From Phytopythium helicoides (Eukaryota > Oomycota > Peronosporomycetes > Pythiales > Pythiaceae), in contig JANFNE010000003.1 in the NCBI GenBank assembly GCA_024867545.1, positions 1 through 64,000 of the forward strand: a stretch of 64,000 nt of DNA, read 5' to 3'. The first letter of the stretch is position 1, and each line of letters opens with the position of its first letter. The position numbers and the translations under genes are program-made. The notes under the pieces were generated by a model. The model was not told the origin of the DNA and did no database searches. It was given only the letters and a program-made list of their open reading frames with translations. Below are positions 31,067 through 42,123 of the stretch, one piece after another.

Positions 31067-32032
31067 ATGGCCGCCGCCGCTCGCTGGCTGCTGCCGCGCC
31101 GCTCGGCGCTCCCGCTCGTGGCCGCGGGCTCGTGCGCCTTGTCGGCCGCTGTCTCGCGCCTCGAGGCGTCCAAGTCCGAGCCCGAGGCGCCCACTTCCGG
31201 CTCCGCGACGCCCGCCAACGTCCGCGCGTCCCCGTCGCCGACTCCGGCGTTCGTCGGCGTCTTCCTGGCGCGCGAGTCGGCCGCCGCGCTGCGCCAGGCG
31301 ACCGCGACCGACCCCGCCACGGACGCGCCGCTGTTCGTCGTGCTCAAGTTCAACCCGAGCGAGGCCGAGCGCGAGGCCTTCGCGCCGCTGCTGGGCTCGC
31401 CGGCCAAGCTCGAGGTGCGCGGCGTGGCTAGCGACGAGCGCGCGCAGGCGGCCGTCGTGCGCATCACCACCACGCGCGGAGAGCCCATCGAGCCGCTCGT
31501 GGACGCGCAGTCGGCGCATGTGGCGCTGTGGTCGGCCGACGCCTCTGGTGCCGACGCCGCCGTGCTGCTCGAGCGCCTGCGCGCCGCCGACAAGCTCAAG
31601 CTGCTGGAGGAGGGCGACGACAAGCAGTGGGAGGGCGAGCTGCCCGCCTTCGAGTCGGCGCTGCTGCCGCTCTTCAACCCGTTCCCGGCGGGCGAGGCGC
31701 GCGTCAAGCGCCTGGACGAGCCGCTCGAGCTCGACGGCACCGTGTGCGCGTCGGACGCGTTCGACGCCGAGAGCATGACGTGCAGCACGCCCAAGGCCGA
31801 GTGCGGCTTCTGCAAGTTCATGAAGGCCGGCCCGTGCGGCGCCGAGTTCACGGCCTGGGAGGCCTGTCTGGACCGATGCAAGGCCAAGAACCTCGACTTT
31901 ATCGAGCACTGCGGCAAGGAGACCATCGCGCTGCGCGACTGCGTGGACGCCAACCCCGAGTACTACCACGTGCTGCAGGACGGGCCGGAGGATGACGCCC
32001 CCGAGCAGGAGCAGGAGCCGCAGGAGCAGTAG
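31067..32032 (+). CDS. GCK-domain protein, probably mitochondrial
   Basis: A single-exon 321-aa protein. The N-terminus (MAAAARWLLPRRSALPLVAAGSCALSAA) is rich in Ala and Arg without acids and resembles a mitochondrial targeting or membrane-anchor segment. Residues about 243-300 form a GCK domain: CGFCKFMKAGPCGAEFTAWEAC, then CLDRCK..(N)LDFIEHC and LRDCVDANPEYY. Paired Cys helices of this type resemble CHCH proteins of the intermembrane space, which are oxidised by the Mia40 pathway. The GCK domain is named for its Gly-Cys-Lys pattern and its role is not well known. The acidic, Gln-rich C-tail is low complexity. The next gene starts 73 bp downstream in the same direction. Confidence 0.82.
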   Translation: MAAAARWLLPRRSALPLVAAGSCALSAAVSRLEASKSEPEAPTSGSATPANVRASPSPTPAFVGVFLARESAAALRQATATDPATDAPLFVVLKFNPSEAEREAFAPLLGSPAKLEVRGVASDERAQAAVVRITTTRGEPIEPLVDAQSAHVALWSADASGADAAVLLERLRAADKLKLLEEGDDKQWEGELPAFESALLPLFNPFPAGEARVKRLDEPLELDGTVCASDAFDAESMTCSTPKAECGFCKFMKAGPCGAEFTAWEACLDRCKAKNLDFIEHCGKETIALRDCVDANPEYYHVLQDGPEDDAPEQEQEPQEQ

Positions 32033-32105
32033 ACAACCATCAAATACAGAGACTCAGCTATTCCCGACTGCCCGTGTCCCCAATTAGACCGGTCACCTGT
32101 CAATC

Positions 32106-35100
32106 ATGGAGCTGCGCACGGCGGGCATCCGCCGGCAGCAGGTGCCGACCAAGGCTCCAAGGCGCGTGCCAGCGCTGCGACCGAGCAACAACGCGGTGGA
32201 CGCCGTATCCAAGCGAGCAAACGATGCAAGACAAGTGAATGCAGGTGTGTTTGTGATTCAAGACGCAACAGGGCGGAAGACACTCGGGACGACCTGGGAT
32301 CTGCGCAATGCCAGTGCACAACATGGTCCAGGATTGCGAGTGCTGGAGCGCGTTGCGCCGCCGCCAGCCTCTAATGGTCGAGGATTTGATGCTGGAGAGA
32401 TGGAAAAGCTGTTACTGAGACGACTGGCCCACCACCAACGTGTGTTCAGGGCTCGAGCAGCTCGAGTGCTCGTGCGAGCTATGATGCAGCCAGTGATGAA
32501 AGTCGGCTGGTCACGGTGGACCGAGCGAGTTGCGAGCGAGCACAAGATTGAAAAGGAGGCTGCTGCCGTTGACATTCAGCGAGTGGTACGCGGAAAGAGA
32601 GGAAGACGAGTCGCGGGTGAGCTGGGGATGCGAAGAGCAGCTCATCGATTGAGGCGATTTCTGGCAGCTGCAGTGTTGACTTTGGAAGTGCGGAGACGGG
32701 TAGAGTCGCGAAGGAGAGTCAAAGCGGCCAAGAGGATCCAGTGTGGTGTGCGGAAGTGGAGGCGGAGGTCGTTGATGATAAATGTTCATTCTGCAGTTCG
32801 GCGATGGAGAAGCGCGAGGAGGATACAAGCCGCGTGGCGAGGACACTGTGGGCGACTAGAAGCGAGGCGACGCAGCGTTGAAAGACGAAAGGCACAAGCA
32901 GCGATCAGTATTCAACGCGTTGTGCGTGGATTTCTGGAGCGGAGGCGGACACTCAAACTGAAGAGGAAACAGAAAGAGACCAAAGCTGCTATCAGCGTGC
33001 AGCGTATGTGGAGAGGGTGGAGTGCAAAAGTGACAATGGACAGACTACGAAACCAACGAGCAGTGGAACACGAGGCTGCAAAGCGGATAGAAAAGTGGTG
33101 GACACGCTATCTCGCTGAGAATGAGGTGCTAGTTGACACCACGCCGGAGCCGCCAGAAGATTTCGCGGTTGAAACCTTGCCGGATCCTGCAGAAAACTTG
33201 GCTACCTTGGACGAAGCAGACTCGGTAATGGTGACCTCAATGGACGAGAACACTGCTGCGCTAACAATTCAGTCTTCGATGAGGCGCCGCTGGAGACGAC
33301 AAAGGAAGGCCAAAGCTTTTGGGGTGGTCAACCGAGCGGTTAGAGCAGCGCTGTGGGCAAGACGGAGCCGAATGGCTGTCGAATCCAAGAAAATCAAAGC
33401 AGCGACTCAAATCCAAATTTCATGGAGAATGCATCAACTTTGGGTGGCCATTCGCAACCACGTTGACTTGAGGAAGCAGACGGCTGCAACAAAGATACAG
33501 CGTGGCTTCCGTCAAATCCGGTCCAAGCGAACAGAGACTGTTGATGAGGTCGTCACAGAGGATGTACCAGTGGACGCCATCATTATCATCTCGCAGCAAC
33601 CGGACGAGCACGAGCTTCGAGCACGCGCAGCCACGACGATGCAATCGCTTGCACGGCGTCGGATCGCACGACGAGAGGTTGAGCGGCGCAAGCATCTCTT
33701 GGCAGCACTCACTCCCGGCCACGTGACTGCCAGCTACAAGTCTGCAGTGAATGTTGTTTGTGAGGAATGCCGTGGTGACCGAGCAACCTCCGTTGTTTTC
33801 GCGTCGCCTGCAATTCTTCAGCTCTGTGAGGCCTGCAAAGTCCATCGCGAATCTCTACTATCGACGCTCAATGCAACAGACGGATTTGCGTGTTCATTGA
33901 ACATCGAGACGTTCCAAAACCGCGTGCTGCCTGGCGTTCGAACGCTTCAACAACGTATCCGACGCCGACAAGCGCAGTGGACGAGTATCTTCGGCGCTTG
34001 CGATTTGTGTTCAAGTCGCGCATCTCGGCTTGTGTGCGCGACCTGCGTCCGCGGATCATCCACGACTATCCACGACCATCCACTCGTCGGATCCGACTGC
34101 GACCGCAGACGGCTGCATTGCTGCTTAAGTTGTGATATGGTTGTTCATCCGGCAACAAATCCGCGGATGGGCGGTCACGTCCGCATTCGAATCGACAACC
34201 ACTACGCAGCTCGGCAAACAGCCGCTGTCCGCATCCAGCGAGCTACTCGCCGGTGGTCAAGAGCCCGCAAGCAGCGAGCTATACTTGAGCAAATTCAAGG
34301 CCATGCAAGTCGGGTCATCGGTCGTGCAGTCCGCTCGAGACTGCAAAGGCGTCGACTGCAGGCAGAGCAAGCGAGAAAGCGTCGTGCACAACTGTGGATG
34401 ACTGCTGCCGCTGCTATCCGGGTTGTTCGACTACATAACCGAGCAAGAACGAGGGTGGAAGAGCGAGTCAATTGTGCAGCTGTCGTGGTGCAGAGCGCTG
34501 TTCGACGGTGGTTGACTGTTTGCAAGTGGAGGACCACAGTGGATTCTCTCCGACGGCGATCAGCGGCTGCAGCAACATTGATCCAACGACACATCCGCGG
34601 TCACGCAGACAGACTCCGCGTCCTCCAGATTCGTGCGGACCGAGCCCAAGCACTAGCCGACACCGAGGCAGCGCGCACGAAGGCTGTGATTGCCATCCAG
34701 CGGACTGTTCGCGGCTTCCTAACGCGCCGTCGCGTTCGCTTACTGCGTCTGCTGCTCATATCCACCCGCTCGAGCGCCGCAAGACGAATCCAACGCGCTT
34801 GGCGTGCACGGCGAAGGCAGAAAGCACTCATCCACTCGGCAGCTGTGTTGATTCAGAGCGCAGCACGGCGGTGGTTTGCTGTCCGTGCTGTAGACAAACT
34901 GCGGCGTCAACGCCGGCTAGAGCGAATGGCACAGATGCGATCCACGTTGCGCAGCCACTGCATGAACGCCGAGGTTACTGCAGCTACAATGATCCAACGG
35001 AACGTGCGGGTGCGGCTTAAGCGCACCGCCATTGTGCGCAGCCGCGTCCAGCGTGTTGCTCGTCGGTTCCTCATGCGTCGCGGAATGGAGAAATTGTGTG

Positions 35101-35846
35101 TAGCCGACCGCGCAGCTCGGAAACTGCAGCGAGCATTCCGGTTGGCGAGGGCGACGCGAAAACTCTCGCAGCAAGTTATGAGCGAAGTGGACGGAGCTGG
35201 AGACGACCCGCGCGCATGGGTGGAGCTACTGGACGAGCAGAGTAGCTGCGTCTACTACTTCAACTTGGTCACGCGCGAGTCAGTGTGGGAGCGACCTGCT
35301 GTATTGGACCAAGCTTACCAAGAAGCGGCGAGCGAGTGGGTGCAGTACTGGGATGAAAACGTTGGCGCTGCCTACTACTACAACCAGAACACTGGCGAGG
35401 CAACGTGGGCTCCGCCTGCCGGGTTCGTGGACGACAATCAGGCGCCAGAGAATGGCGGCAACCTACTCGACCAAGCATATGACCCGTACTCGCACTACGC
35501 GATTCCAGCGCCGTCTAAGTTAGATGTGCATGGAGCTGCAAACGACGACAACAACGCGGCGTACATGGACCCACAGCAGTATTACTACTATGTAGACCCA
35601 AGCAGTGGTGGTGGTGGAGACGGTGGAGCAATGGACGCGCAGCAGTACTATTACTGGTACTACGACAACAGCAAAGCCGAAGGGGGCGAGGAGGGACCTG
35701 ACACGACGTACAACACCGACTACCGCATCTACGTGACGCAGCTGGACGCTGCGGCCACAGGAGCTGCTGCCGACGGTGGACATGATACTGTTGACAACAA
35801 CCAGAGCAACCAAAGCGTATCGTTTCAAGATCCGCAATTGCATTAG
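32106..35846 (+). CDS. Protein with about 17 IQ motifs and two WW domains
   Basis: A single-exon 1246-aa protein. About seventeen IQ-like motifs (pattern AA..IQR..RG....R) run from residue about 150 to about 1020, for example AAISIQRVVRGFLERR and AVIAIQRTVRGFLTRR. They are expected to bind calmodulin. A Cys-rich insert near residues 550-680 has two zinc-like pairs (VCEECRGDRAT...LCEAC and CDLCSSRASRLVCATC..., then CCLSCDMVVH), B-box-like in style. Two WW domains follow: WVELLDEQSSCVYYFNLVTRESVWERP and WVQYWDENVGAAYYYNQNTGEATWAPP (shown here only as landmarks, near residues 1038 and 1078). The C-terminal part is Tyr/Asp/Gly-rich low complexity. Many-IQ proteins often act in the cytoskeleton, cilia or spindle. 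A flagellar or spindle role is possible but not shown by the sequence. Confidence 0.88.
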   Translation: MELRTAGIRRQQVPTKAPRRVPALRPSNNAVDAVSKRANDARQVNAGVFVIQDATGRKTLGTTWDLRNASAQHGPGLRVLERVAPPPASNGRGFDAGEMEKLLLRRLAHHQRVFRARAARVLVRAMMQPVMKVGWSRWTERVASEHKIEKEAAAVDIQRVVRGKRGRRVAGELGMRRAAHRLRRFLAAAVLTLEVRRRVESRRRVKAAKRIQCGVRKWRRRSLMINVHSAVRRWRSARRIQAAWRGHCGRLEARRRSVERRKAQAAISIQRVVRGFLERRRTLKLKRKQKETKAAISVQRMWRGWSAKVTMDRLRNQRAVEHEAAKRIEKWWTRYLAENEVLVDTTPEPPEDFAVETLPDPAENLATLDEADSVMVTSMDENTAALTIQSSMRRRWRRQRKAKAFGVVNRAVRAALWARRSRMAVESKKIKAATQIQISWRMHQLWVAIRNHVDLRKQTAATKIQRGFRQIRSKRTETVDEVVTEDVPVDAIIIISQQPDEHELRARAATTMQSLARRRIARREVERRKHLLAALTPGHVTASYKSAVNVVCEECRGDRATSVVFASPAILQLCEACKVHRESLLSTLNATDGFACSLNIETFQNRVLPGVRTLQQRIRRRQAQWTSIFGACDLCSSRASRLVCATCVRGSSTTIHDHPLVGSDCDRRRLHCCLSCDMVVHPATNPRMGGHVRIRIDNHYAARQTAAVRIQRATRRWSRARKQRAILEQIQGHASRVIGRAVRSRLQRRRLQAEQARKRRAQLWMTAAAAIRVVRLHNRARTRVEERVNCAAVVVQSAVRRWLTVCKWRTTVDSLRRRSAAAATLIQRHIRGHADRLRVLQIRADRAQALADTEAARTKAVIAIQRTVRGFLTRRRVRLLRLLLISTRSSAARRIQRAWRARRRQKALIHSAAVLIQSAARRWFAVRAVDKLRRQRRLERMAQMRSTLRSHCMNAEVTAATMIQRNVRVRLKRTAIVRSRVQRVARRFLMRRGMEKLCVADRAARKLQRAFRLARATRKLSQQVMSEVDGAGDDPRAWVELLDEQSSCVYYFNLVTRESVWERPAVLDQAYQEAASEWVQYWDENVGAAYYYNQNTGEATWAPPAGFVDDNQAPENGGNLLDQAYDPYSHYAIPAPSKLDVHGAANDDNNAAYMDPQQYYYYVDPSSGGGGDGGAMDAQQYYYWYYDNSKAEGGEEGPDTTYNTDYRIYVTQLDAAATGAAADGGHDTVDNNQSNQSVSFQDPQLH

Positions 35847-35961
35847 GCGGGACGAGATGGCTACACTTGAGCCGGGGATGGCTACACTCGGGGATCCACG
35901 ATGGCTTCACTGTAGCAGCGCCAATTGCAGTGACGGTCTCTCTTCCAATGCAGTTGAAGGA

Positions 35962-37589
35962 TTACCAAGTCGAGGCCTGTGGGTGGCCAGCAGCGGCGGC
36001 CGCGAGCAATGCGGCTTGGCTACGCTGCTGGCGCTCAGGCTCCCGCGCTCTCTCAGCCCGGAGCCGAGCGTTCTCGAGGTTGCGCGCGACTTCGTCCTCC
36101 TCTGCACGCGCGAAGTTGAAGCCGCATCCGACGCAGAACTTGGCGGTGGGCTTGCATGCGGCGCTGCAGGTCGGGCACGTCTTGGGACCCGAGGGGGTCG
36201 AGAACGAGCCGCTGGTCGGGATGGGGGCCGGGAGCTGCACAGCCGCAGGTGTAGGAGCAGCCGCAGCAGCCGCCACCTTGGTGCCGCAGTGCAGGCAGAA
36301 CTTGGCAGCAGGCTTAAGCGGCTGTGCGCAGTTGGCGCAGACCGAGGGCGTGGGGGCCGCTGGCGTCGAGAACGACGCGTCCGAGCGGAACGAGCCAGCG
36401 GACGACAGCAGCGACGACGACGAGCCGGCGGACGCCAGCGGGGCTGGCGTGGGGGCGGCGACCACCACCTTGGTGCCGCACTTGAGGCAGAACTTCTGCG
36501 TTGGCTTGAGTGGGGACTGGCACTGCGTGCAGCTGGTGGGGGCGCCAGCAGCAGCAGCAACAGGAGCGGCCGCCGGAGCCGGCGCTGGAGGCGCGGCGAC
36601 AGCCGAGCCGCGACGCGTGCCGCACTGCAGACAGAACTTCTGCGCGGGCTTGAGCGCCGCGTGGCACTGCGCGCACGAGTCTCCTGCCGCGGCCGCAGGG
36701 ACAGGAGCCGGCGCAGCCACAGGCGCCGGTGGCGCGGCCGCGGCCGCCGACAGACGCAGTGCCTCGAGCCGGAGGCGCTCGGCCTCCTGCTTCTCCTCGA
36801 ACGCGCGTCGCGCCTGCCTCTCGGCCTCGGCGCGCTTCTCGGCGCGGCGCTCCTCCTCCTCTCTCAGCCTGCGGGCCTCCTCGATCTCGCGCTGCCTGGC
36901 GGCGCGCAGCTGCTCCTGCTTCTGCAGCTCCTGCTGTGCCCTGGCGGCCTCTGCCTTGAGTCGCTCGGCCCTGGCGCGCGCCTCGATGGCCTGCTGCTCT
37001 GCGGCCTCTCGTCTGGCCCTGGCCTCCTGCGCGGCCCTCAGCACGGCGTCGCGCTCGCGCTCGAGTGCTTCTCGCTGCCTCTGCGCCTCGCGCTCGGCCG
37101 CCGCGCGCTGCTGCGCCTCATACTCGGAGATGGCCGAGGCCGCCGACAGCCGCGCGGCCTCCGCCCGCTCGCGCGCCTCCCGCGCCTGGCGCTCGGCCTC
37201 CTCGCGTCGCTGCGCTGCCTCCAGCCGCTGCGCCTCGATGGACCGGCGCGCGTCCTCCTCCTGCGCGCTCAACGCCACCGCGCGCTGCGCCGCCTGCTGC
37301 TCAGCCGCCTGTCGCTGCTGCTGCTCCAGCGCGCGGATCGCGTCCTCAGCCTCGTCCCTCGCGGCCGCCGCATGCACGCGCGCGGCTTCGGCGTTCTGCT
37401 CGGCCTCGGCTCGCGACAGGCGCGCGGCTGCCACGTCGCTCACAGGCAGGCGGGAGCCTTGGTGGGGGCGTTAGTTGGGGACGCAGCGCATTAGGGAGAA
37501 GAGCAGGCGAGGGACGCACCGCACTCGGGGCAGAAGGCGCCAGAGACGTCGGGCGGCAGGAACGTGCCGCACTCGCCGCAGAAGCCCAT
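35962..37589 (-). CDS. Coiled-coil protein with five CxxC zinc-ribbon motifs (2 exons)
   Basis: The large exon (37457-35962) has no convincing ATG at its head. A short first exon (37589-37520) supplies one: MGFCGECGTFLPPDV...FCPECG. It joins through a 62-bp GT-AG intron in phase to SRLPVSDVAAARL. The product is 521 aa. Exon 1 is itself a CxxC-x(n)-CxxC zinc ribbon. Next comes a coiled coil of about 220 residues rich in Ala, Arg, Glu and Gln. Then four more ribbons of the same type follow (CAQCHAALKPAQKFCLQCG, CTQCQSPLKPTQKFCLKCG, CANCAQPLKPAAKFCLHCG, CPTCSAACKPTAKFCVGCG), separated by Ala/Pro linkers. Function unknown. The repeated ribbons suggest a scaffold binding several partners. The gene is convergent with the IQ/WW gene (115 bp between stops). 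Confidence 0.83.
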
Positions 37590-38822
37590 GGAGACGATGA
37601 TTCACTCGCGAAATGTATGCGCCGAAGGGGGGGGGAGAAGGAATTGCGGCGTGTCGATATGCACGTCGCGTGTGATTGGCTGGCTAGACCCCTCCCCAGC
37701 GCCATGGGAGCGGCATGAGGTGATCGGTGACGATGGGAATGCCAACGACACGAACGACGCGGATGCCGACCGAGACGTCATCTCGAACATGCAGCTACAG
37801 AGAGAGATGCAGGGCGAGCGAGCACAAGCAGAGACGACATGAATGAACCAACAACCCCCATGAACCGATTGAGAGACGACCAGCGAACGCTCCTGGGATC
37901 GGTTTTTCTCGTTGCAGCAGGTCTCTCATGGCGCCAAGCAGCGCGTGAGCGCGCTTGCTAGCCTTGAAGCAAGCACTCCCGGCTCAATGCAATCGATCGG
38001 TAGGGAACGGATTTCAGCTCGCGAGAGGCAAGAGAGCATCGGACGAAGCGGCCGATGGCGGCGCTGCCTTCGGAAACCTGTCCCTCGTGCACCCGCGAGC
38101 GCGAAGAGAGTTCGATCATGCGCTCTCTATGCAGTCCTCGCCTTGTGCAATGGTTGCGTGCACTGTGACATCGTGGCGGATGATGATGATGATGACCAGC
38201 TCTCCTCATTGTGAAGCGCAAGGGGGCGAAGGGGTTGCGGCTCCCCACCACGAGGATCTGCGGCAGTGAAGCCTCGGGCATCATGGCGCAGATCAGGAAG
38301 TTCTCCTACTGTGTAGCCTTTTTCGGTCGGTCGGTCGCGGCCATGCCATCATCATCATCCGAGAACGCTCCGTTGGCGTTCGCTGACCGTGAACTCGGAT
38401 TTGCCGCCGTGCTTTTTCGCGGCGTGGCGATGCTGCATGCAGCTGCAGTCAGTCAAATCGCGGCGGAATTCCTTGACGCGTTCAGAATTGGACGCACCTG
38501 AAAACGTCCAGCTGCAAGCGTGCGGTGCGGCAGGCAGGTGCACTGATGAAATCGTGCAACCCGCACCCACCCGCGACGCAGAGACCGAGCTTGCACATCT
38601 ATCAGACCAGCCGAAAAATTAGCCTCCTCAAGGATTCGGGCAGCCTGCGAAGAGGGTGACGACCTGATGAAAGTAAACTGCATGAGGCGACCGTGCAAAA
38701 TGATCGAGAGAAGACATTGCATGCATGTTGTGTTTGTGTGTTTGTAGTGATCTGTACGTGTATGATAGATAGGGTGGGTGGTGGAGGGAACAAAGTCATG
38801 GCTAATGGAGACTACCGGTGGC
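37590..38822. other. Intergenic
   Basis: Upstream of the zinc-ribbon gene and downstream of gene N. Contains a (GAT)n run near 38180-38197. No supported gene. Confidence 0.5.
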
Positions 38823-39650
38823 CTAGGCCATGACAGCGCGCGGTGCAGGAGTGGGCACCGGCCGCGCGAGAGCTGGGTCGGCACAGTGCTCGGCGCACAG
38901 GTTGCCGTTGCGTTCATAAGCTGGCTTCTGGCACGACTCGACGAGGCAGCGCTTGCCACCGCCGTGGGCCCAGCAGAGGCCGTGCGAGACGGCGATCTTG
39001 ACGCAGCCCGTGTGCTTGCAGCGGGTGCCGCCGCCGTGCGACCAGCAGATGCCGCGCGACTTGGCACGCTTGACGCAGCCCTCGACGGTGCACTGCGTGT
39101 AGCCGCCGTGCTTCCAGCAGAGCCCGCGGTTCTGCGCGCGGCAGTTGCAGCCCTCGACCGAGCAGCGCTTGCCGCCGCCGTGGCGGATGCACAGCCCGCG
39201 GTCGACGACGTACTTCTCGCAGCCCTCGGCCTTGCAGATGCGCGTCTTGCGCTTCTTCTTGGCTGGCTCGCCGGAGGCCGCAGCGGCCTGGTCGGCGGGC
39301 GGGTTCAGGATGAACGAGAGCGAGCTCTGCTTGGTGCCAGCCTCGGCCTTGAGGTCGAGGTCGCGCTCGACCGGGAGCTGCTGCTGCTGCAACTGGTGGT
39401 GGTGATGGTGGTGGTGGTGGTGATGGAGCGGAGACTGGTGAAACGAGGCTTGCGGGGCCTGGAACGGGTTCTGCTGCTGCTGGAGCTGGAGCTGCTGCTG
39501 CTGGTGGCTGGCGCCTCCGAGCGAGCTCATCATGACCGGGAGCGCCGGCAGCGTGGGGGCGAGCGACGGCAGCCGCAGCGGGCGCAGCGGCGAGCGGTGC
39601 ATCGTGTTGGCGGCATGCACAAGCGGCGCGAGAGGCGACAGCTCCGACAT
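38823..39650 (-). CDS. Gene N: WRKY19-like Cys/His-repeat protein, intronless
   Basis: A single-exon 275-aa protein. The N-terminal 90 residues are low complexity with Gln runs and ten consecutive His. The family motif (KQSSLSFILNPP) follows near residue 108, then the basic patch AKKKRKTR and five modules from ICKAEGCEKYVVDRGLC to NLCAEH, with all zinc ligands present. The modules are nearly identical to those of gene A (both carry EGCNCRAQNRGLCWKHGGYT), yet A has two introns and N none. So N could be a retrocopy-like or intron-loss relative, or A may have gained introns. The start at 39650 is the first Met; Met17 (39602) and others are possible. Confidence 0.9.
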   Translation of the reverse strand: MSELSPLAPLVHAANTMHRSPLRPLRLPSLAPTLPALPVMMSSLGGASHQQQQLQLQQQQNPFQAPQASFHQSPLHHHHHHHHHHQLQQQQLPVERDLDLKAEAGTKQSSLSFILNPPADQAAAASGEPAKKKRKTRICKAEGCEKYVVDRGLCIRHGGGKRCSVEGCNCRAQNRGLCWKHGGYTQCTVEGCVKRAKSRGICWSHGGGTRCKHTGCVKIAVSHGLCWAHGGGKRCLVESCQKPAYERNGNLCAEHCADPALARPVPTPAPRAVMA

Positions 39651-42123
39651 GTTTCAACCTCGCAGCTGGCTGACGAAGCGGGGGGTGAGGTGATGCCGGG
39701 TGCGAGGCGGGCGGCAGAAGCGGAAGTGACAACGGCCAACGGAGCCACCGGCGAGTGGCAGGCAAACAGACAGACCAACGCCAAAGGCAGACAGTCTGTC
39801 TGTGTGTGGCGGAGCTGCTCGTACAGTACGGTACGACGCGGGCGTGACTAGCCAAATGGCGACGCAGAGGATTACTCAAGGCCGGGCCACGCCTTCGTCG
39901 AATCAGCAAATGCCAATCAATATCGAGCACAGGGCCGTTTACGGCTCGATGGCTGGACGCTCGCAAATCGCAGGGCTCTCTCCAGTCGACTGATGACTTG
40001 GCCCCGCTATGCTGTCAATTGACTTGCGTTCAGTATACACGGTATGGGACAAGTACTGCCTTGACACACTACGCTCTGCGTACCGTAAACGGCTCCACGT
40101 CAACTGTTCTTCCTCCGCGGAAAATGGGCCAACCAGCGTGCGTTTGTCCCGATAAGCGGCTCAGTCGTGATCCGAGTATCCCACGGGGATCGGCAAATCC
40201 CGGCGCATTCCTCTGCTTGCGGTGCACGATCATGTCGTCCCCTGGCTTCTCGCACTTCTCTCTCTCTCTCTCTCTTTCTGTGCCATCCACTCGAGCCCGA
40301 CGTGCCCGCGCTCTGTGCAGCGGACAATTCACGCTGCAAATCGCCAGGCTGGTGCCGCACATGGCTGCGTGGTCGTCACGGCTGCACGTTCGACTTGCGA
40401 ACTGCAACTGAGTCCGCGACCAGACGCCGACTCAAGTCAGCCGCTTACTCGATTGCTCTCTCCAGCATCAACGCCGATTACGCTAACCTTCGAGCTCGTC
40501 AAATCGATCAGGAAAAGGACCCTCGTCTCGTGCAGTCGCCCCGCCTTCGGTGGCGACCGAGCGATCGTCAGCACTGGCACTGCACTCACTGCCAGCATGA
40601 TCGCGTGCCACCAGAAGCAGCGGGTTGCACGGAAGGGGATCACCTACTCCCCTAGTGTTGCCCTGCGCTTGACGGCGTGTTCAAGAGCGCGACTGGACGG
40701 GAGTGACGAGACCAATCCGTTGAATGCTCCGGCCTAGTCGTTGAGCCCCGCGTCGGTCCGGTGTGGGCGCCAGCAAATGGACGGTGGTTACGCTACTATG
40801 TGCCAGCAAACGCGCCAAGCCGTCATACAGAAGAGCGCTGCCCGGTCGGTCGGTCGGTGGCTGGTCGGGTGGATGCTAGCAAGCCTGCCGCTTGGCAAAT
40901 CTCGCCATGCTCCTCTTCTTTCTCCAAAGCGTTGATGGGACGCTCTTCAGCCCTGAGAATTCAACAGGTAGCCCCCGGCGAAAAACCCAGTTGCGGTGTT
41001 CGATTGCGGTCGGCATGAACTGATTGCGGGCCGGCGAGTAACCAGCGCACACAAAACACTTGCTGCCGCCTCACGTCCATTCCCCTGCTTACTCAGAGCT
41101 CTGTAAAGGCTGCCTTGCGCGCGTTAAACGGATTTACATCCTGGAGAGGCGGCCGGACCATTCACTCAGCGGTGCGTCCAAGAGAGACGATGTCCCACCA
41201 CAAAGGCCACTTTCCCATCGAATCAGACGCTGTCAGCCACAAGCCGCACGCCGTTCCTCATGCCAGGCTGTCCACGCAGCTCAAGTCATGCCTCTGAGGG
41301 AGGGCTCCCCCTCGTTCTTTTTCCTTCCTTCCTTTCGGACACGTCAAGCTGGTGCACAACACACACGAACGACATGCGATCGCCGACAGCTTCTGATTGC
41401 GGTCCTTCTCAATTCGTGCTCGTCGTCGTGCAGCCCAGCATTCACATCCACCATCCGTTTCGCTAAGCTTAAGCTCGTTTGTTTACGCTGATGACGACGG
41501 CCCAACCTATTCACAGGCATATCGAGTGACGCCGCATGCGTCCTCGCGCGGCGGCAGCTTCAAAATTCTGGGCCAGACAGATTCGAGAGCACTGCAACGC
41601 AATGCGGCTGTTCTCAGTGCCGAGGAAAAAACACGCCGATTCCGACGAGCTGTCATGCCGATAGAATGAGGCGGAAGGAATGCCTCGAATGCCTGGAAGA
41701 GCTCTCCCGAAGCATGGTGGCGTCCCGCGCGGCAGCACCGTCTCCTGATGGACCGTTACTACCTGGTTGTTCAAAGCGCACGACTACTGCATGGGTGTGT
41801 GTGAAACGGACGCAGTTGCGACTGGCGACTCGCTTGGCTTGCTGACCACATCGGTGGCTAAGTGCACGTTGCCATTTGACTGCAACACCGGCTAGCGGCA
41901 CGAGAAAATTGCCAGAGGCTCCTGCTGTCCGTAAATTGTCACGGCGACTGCCTAATGCAGCGACTAGCGACCTCAGAACTTTTCGAGCAAAACGAATTCA
42001 GGCAGTCGACCGGTACAATCTGCTGCAGACCGTTCCCATAGATCGAGTCCCTCCGCGTCCTTCCGTGCCCTTCTCATTCGTGAAAGTCCCGGGAGACCCT
42101 CAAGCATCCACCTCCCACGAACG
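39651..42123. other. Long intergenic stretch
   Basis: About 2.5 kb with many short overlapping frames and no recognisable domain. It includes a CT microsatellite (about 40257-40275). Confidence 0.45.
40257..40275. repeat. CT microsatellite
   Basis: About nine CT dinucleotides in a row. Confidence 0.9.

Noticed and set aside
35776..37494. 572- and 535-codon plus-strand frames over the zinc-ribbon gene
   Set aside because: Low-complexity mirrors of the coiled coil and Ala/Pro linkers on the minus strand.
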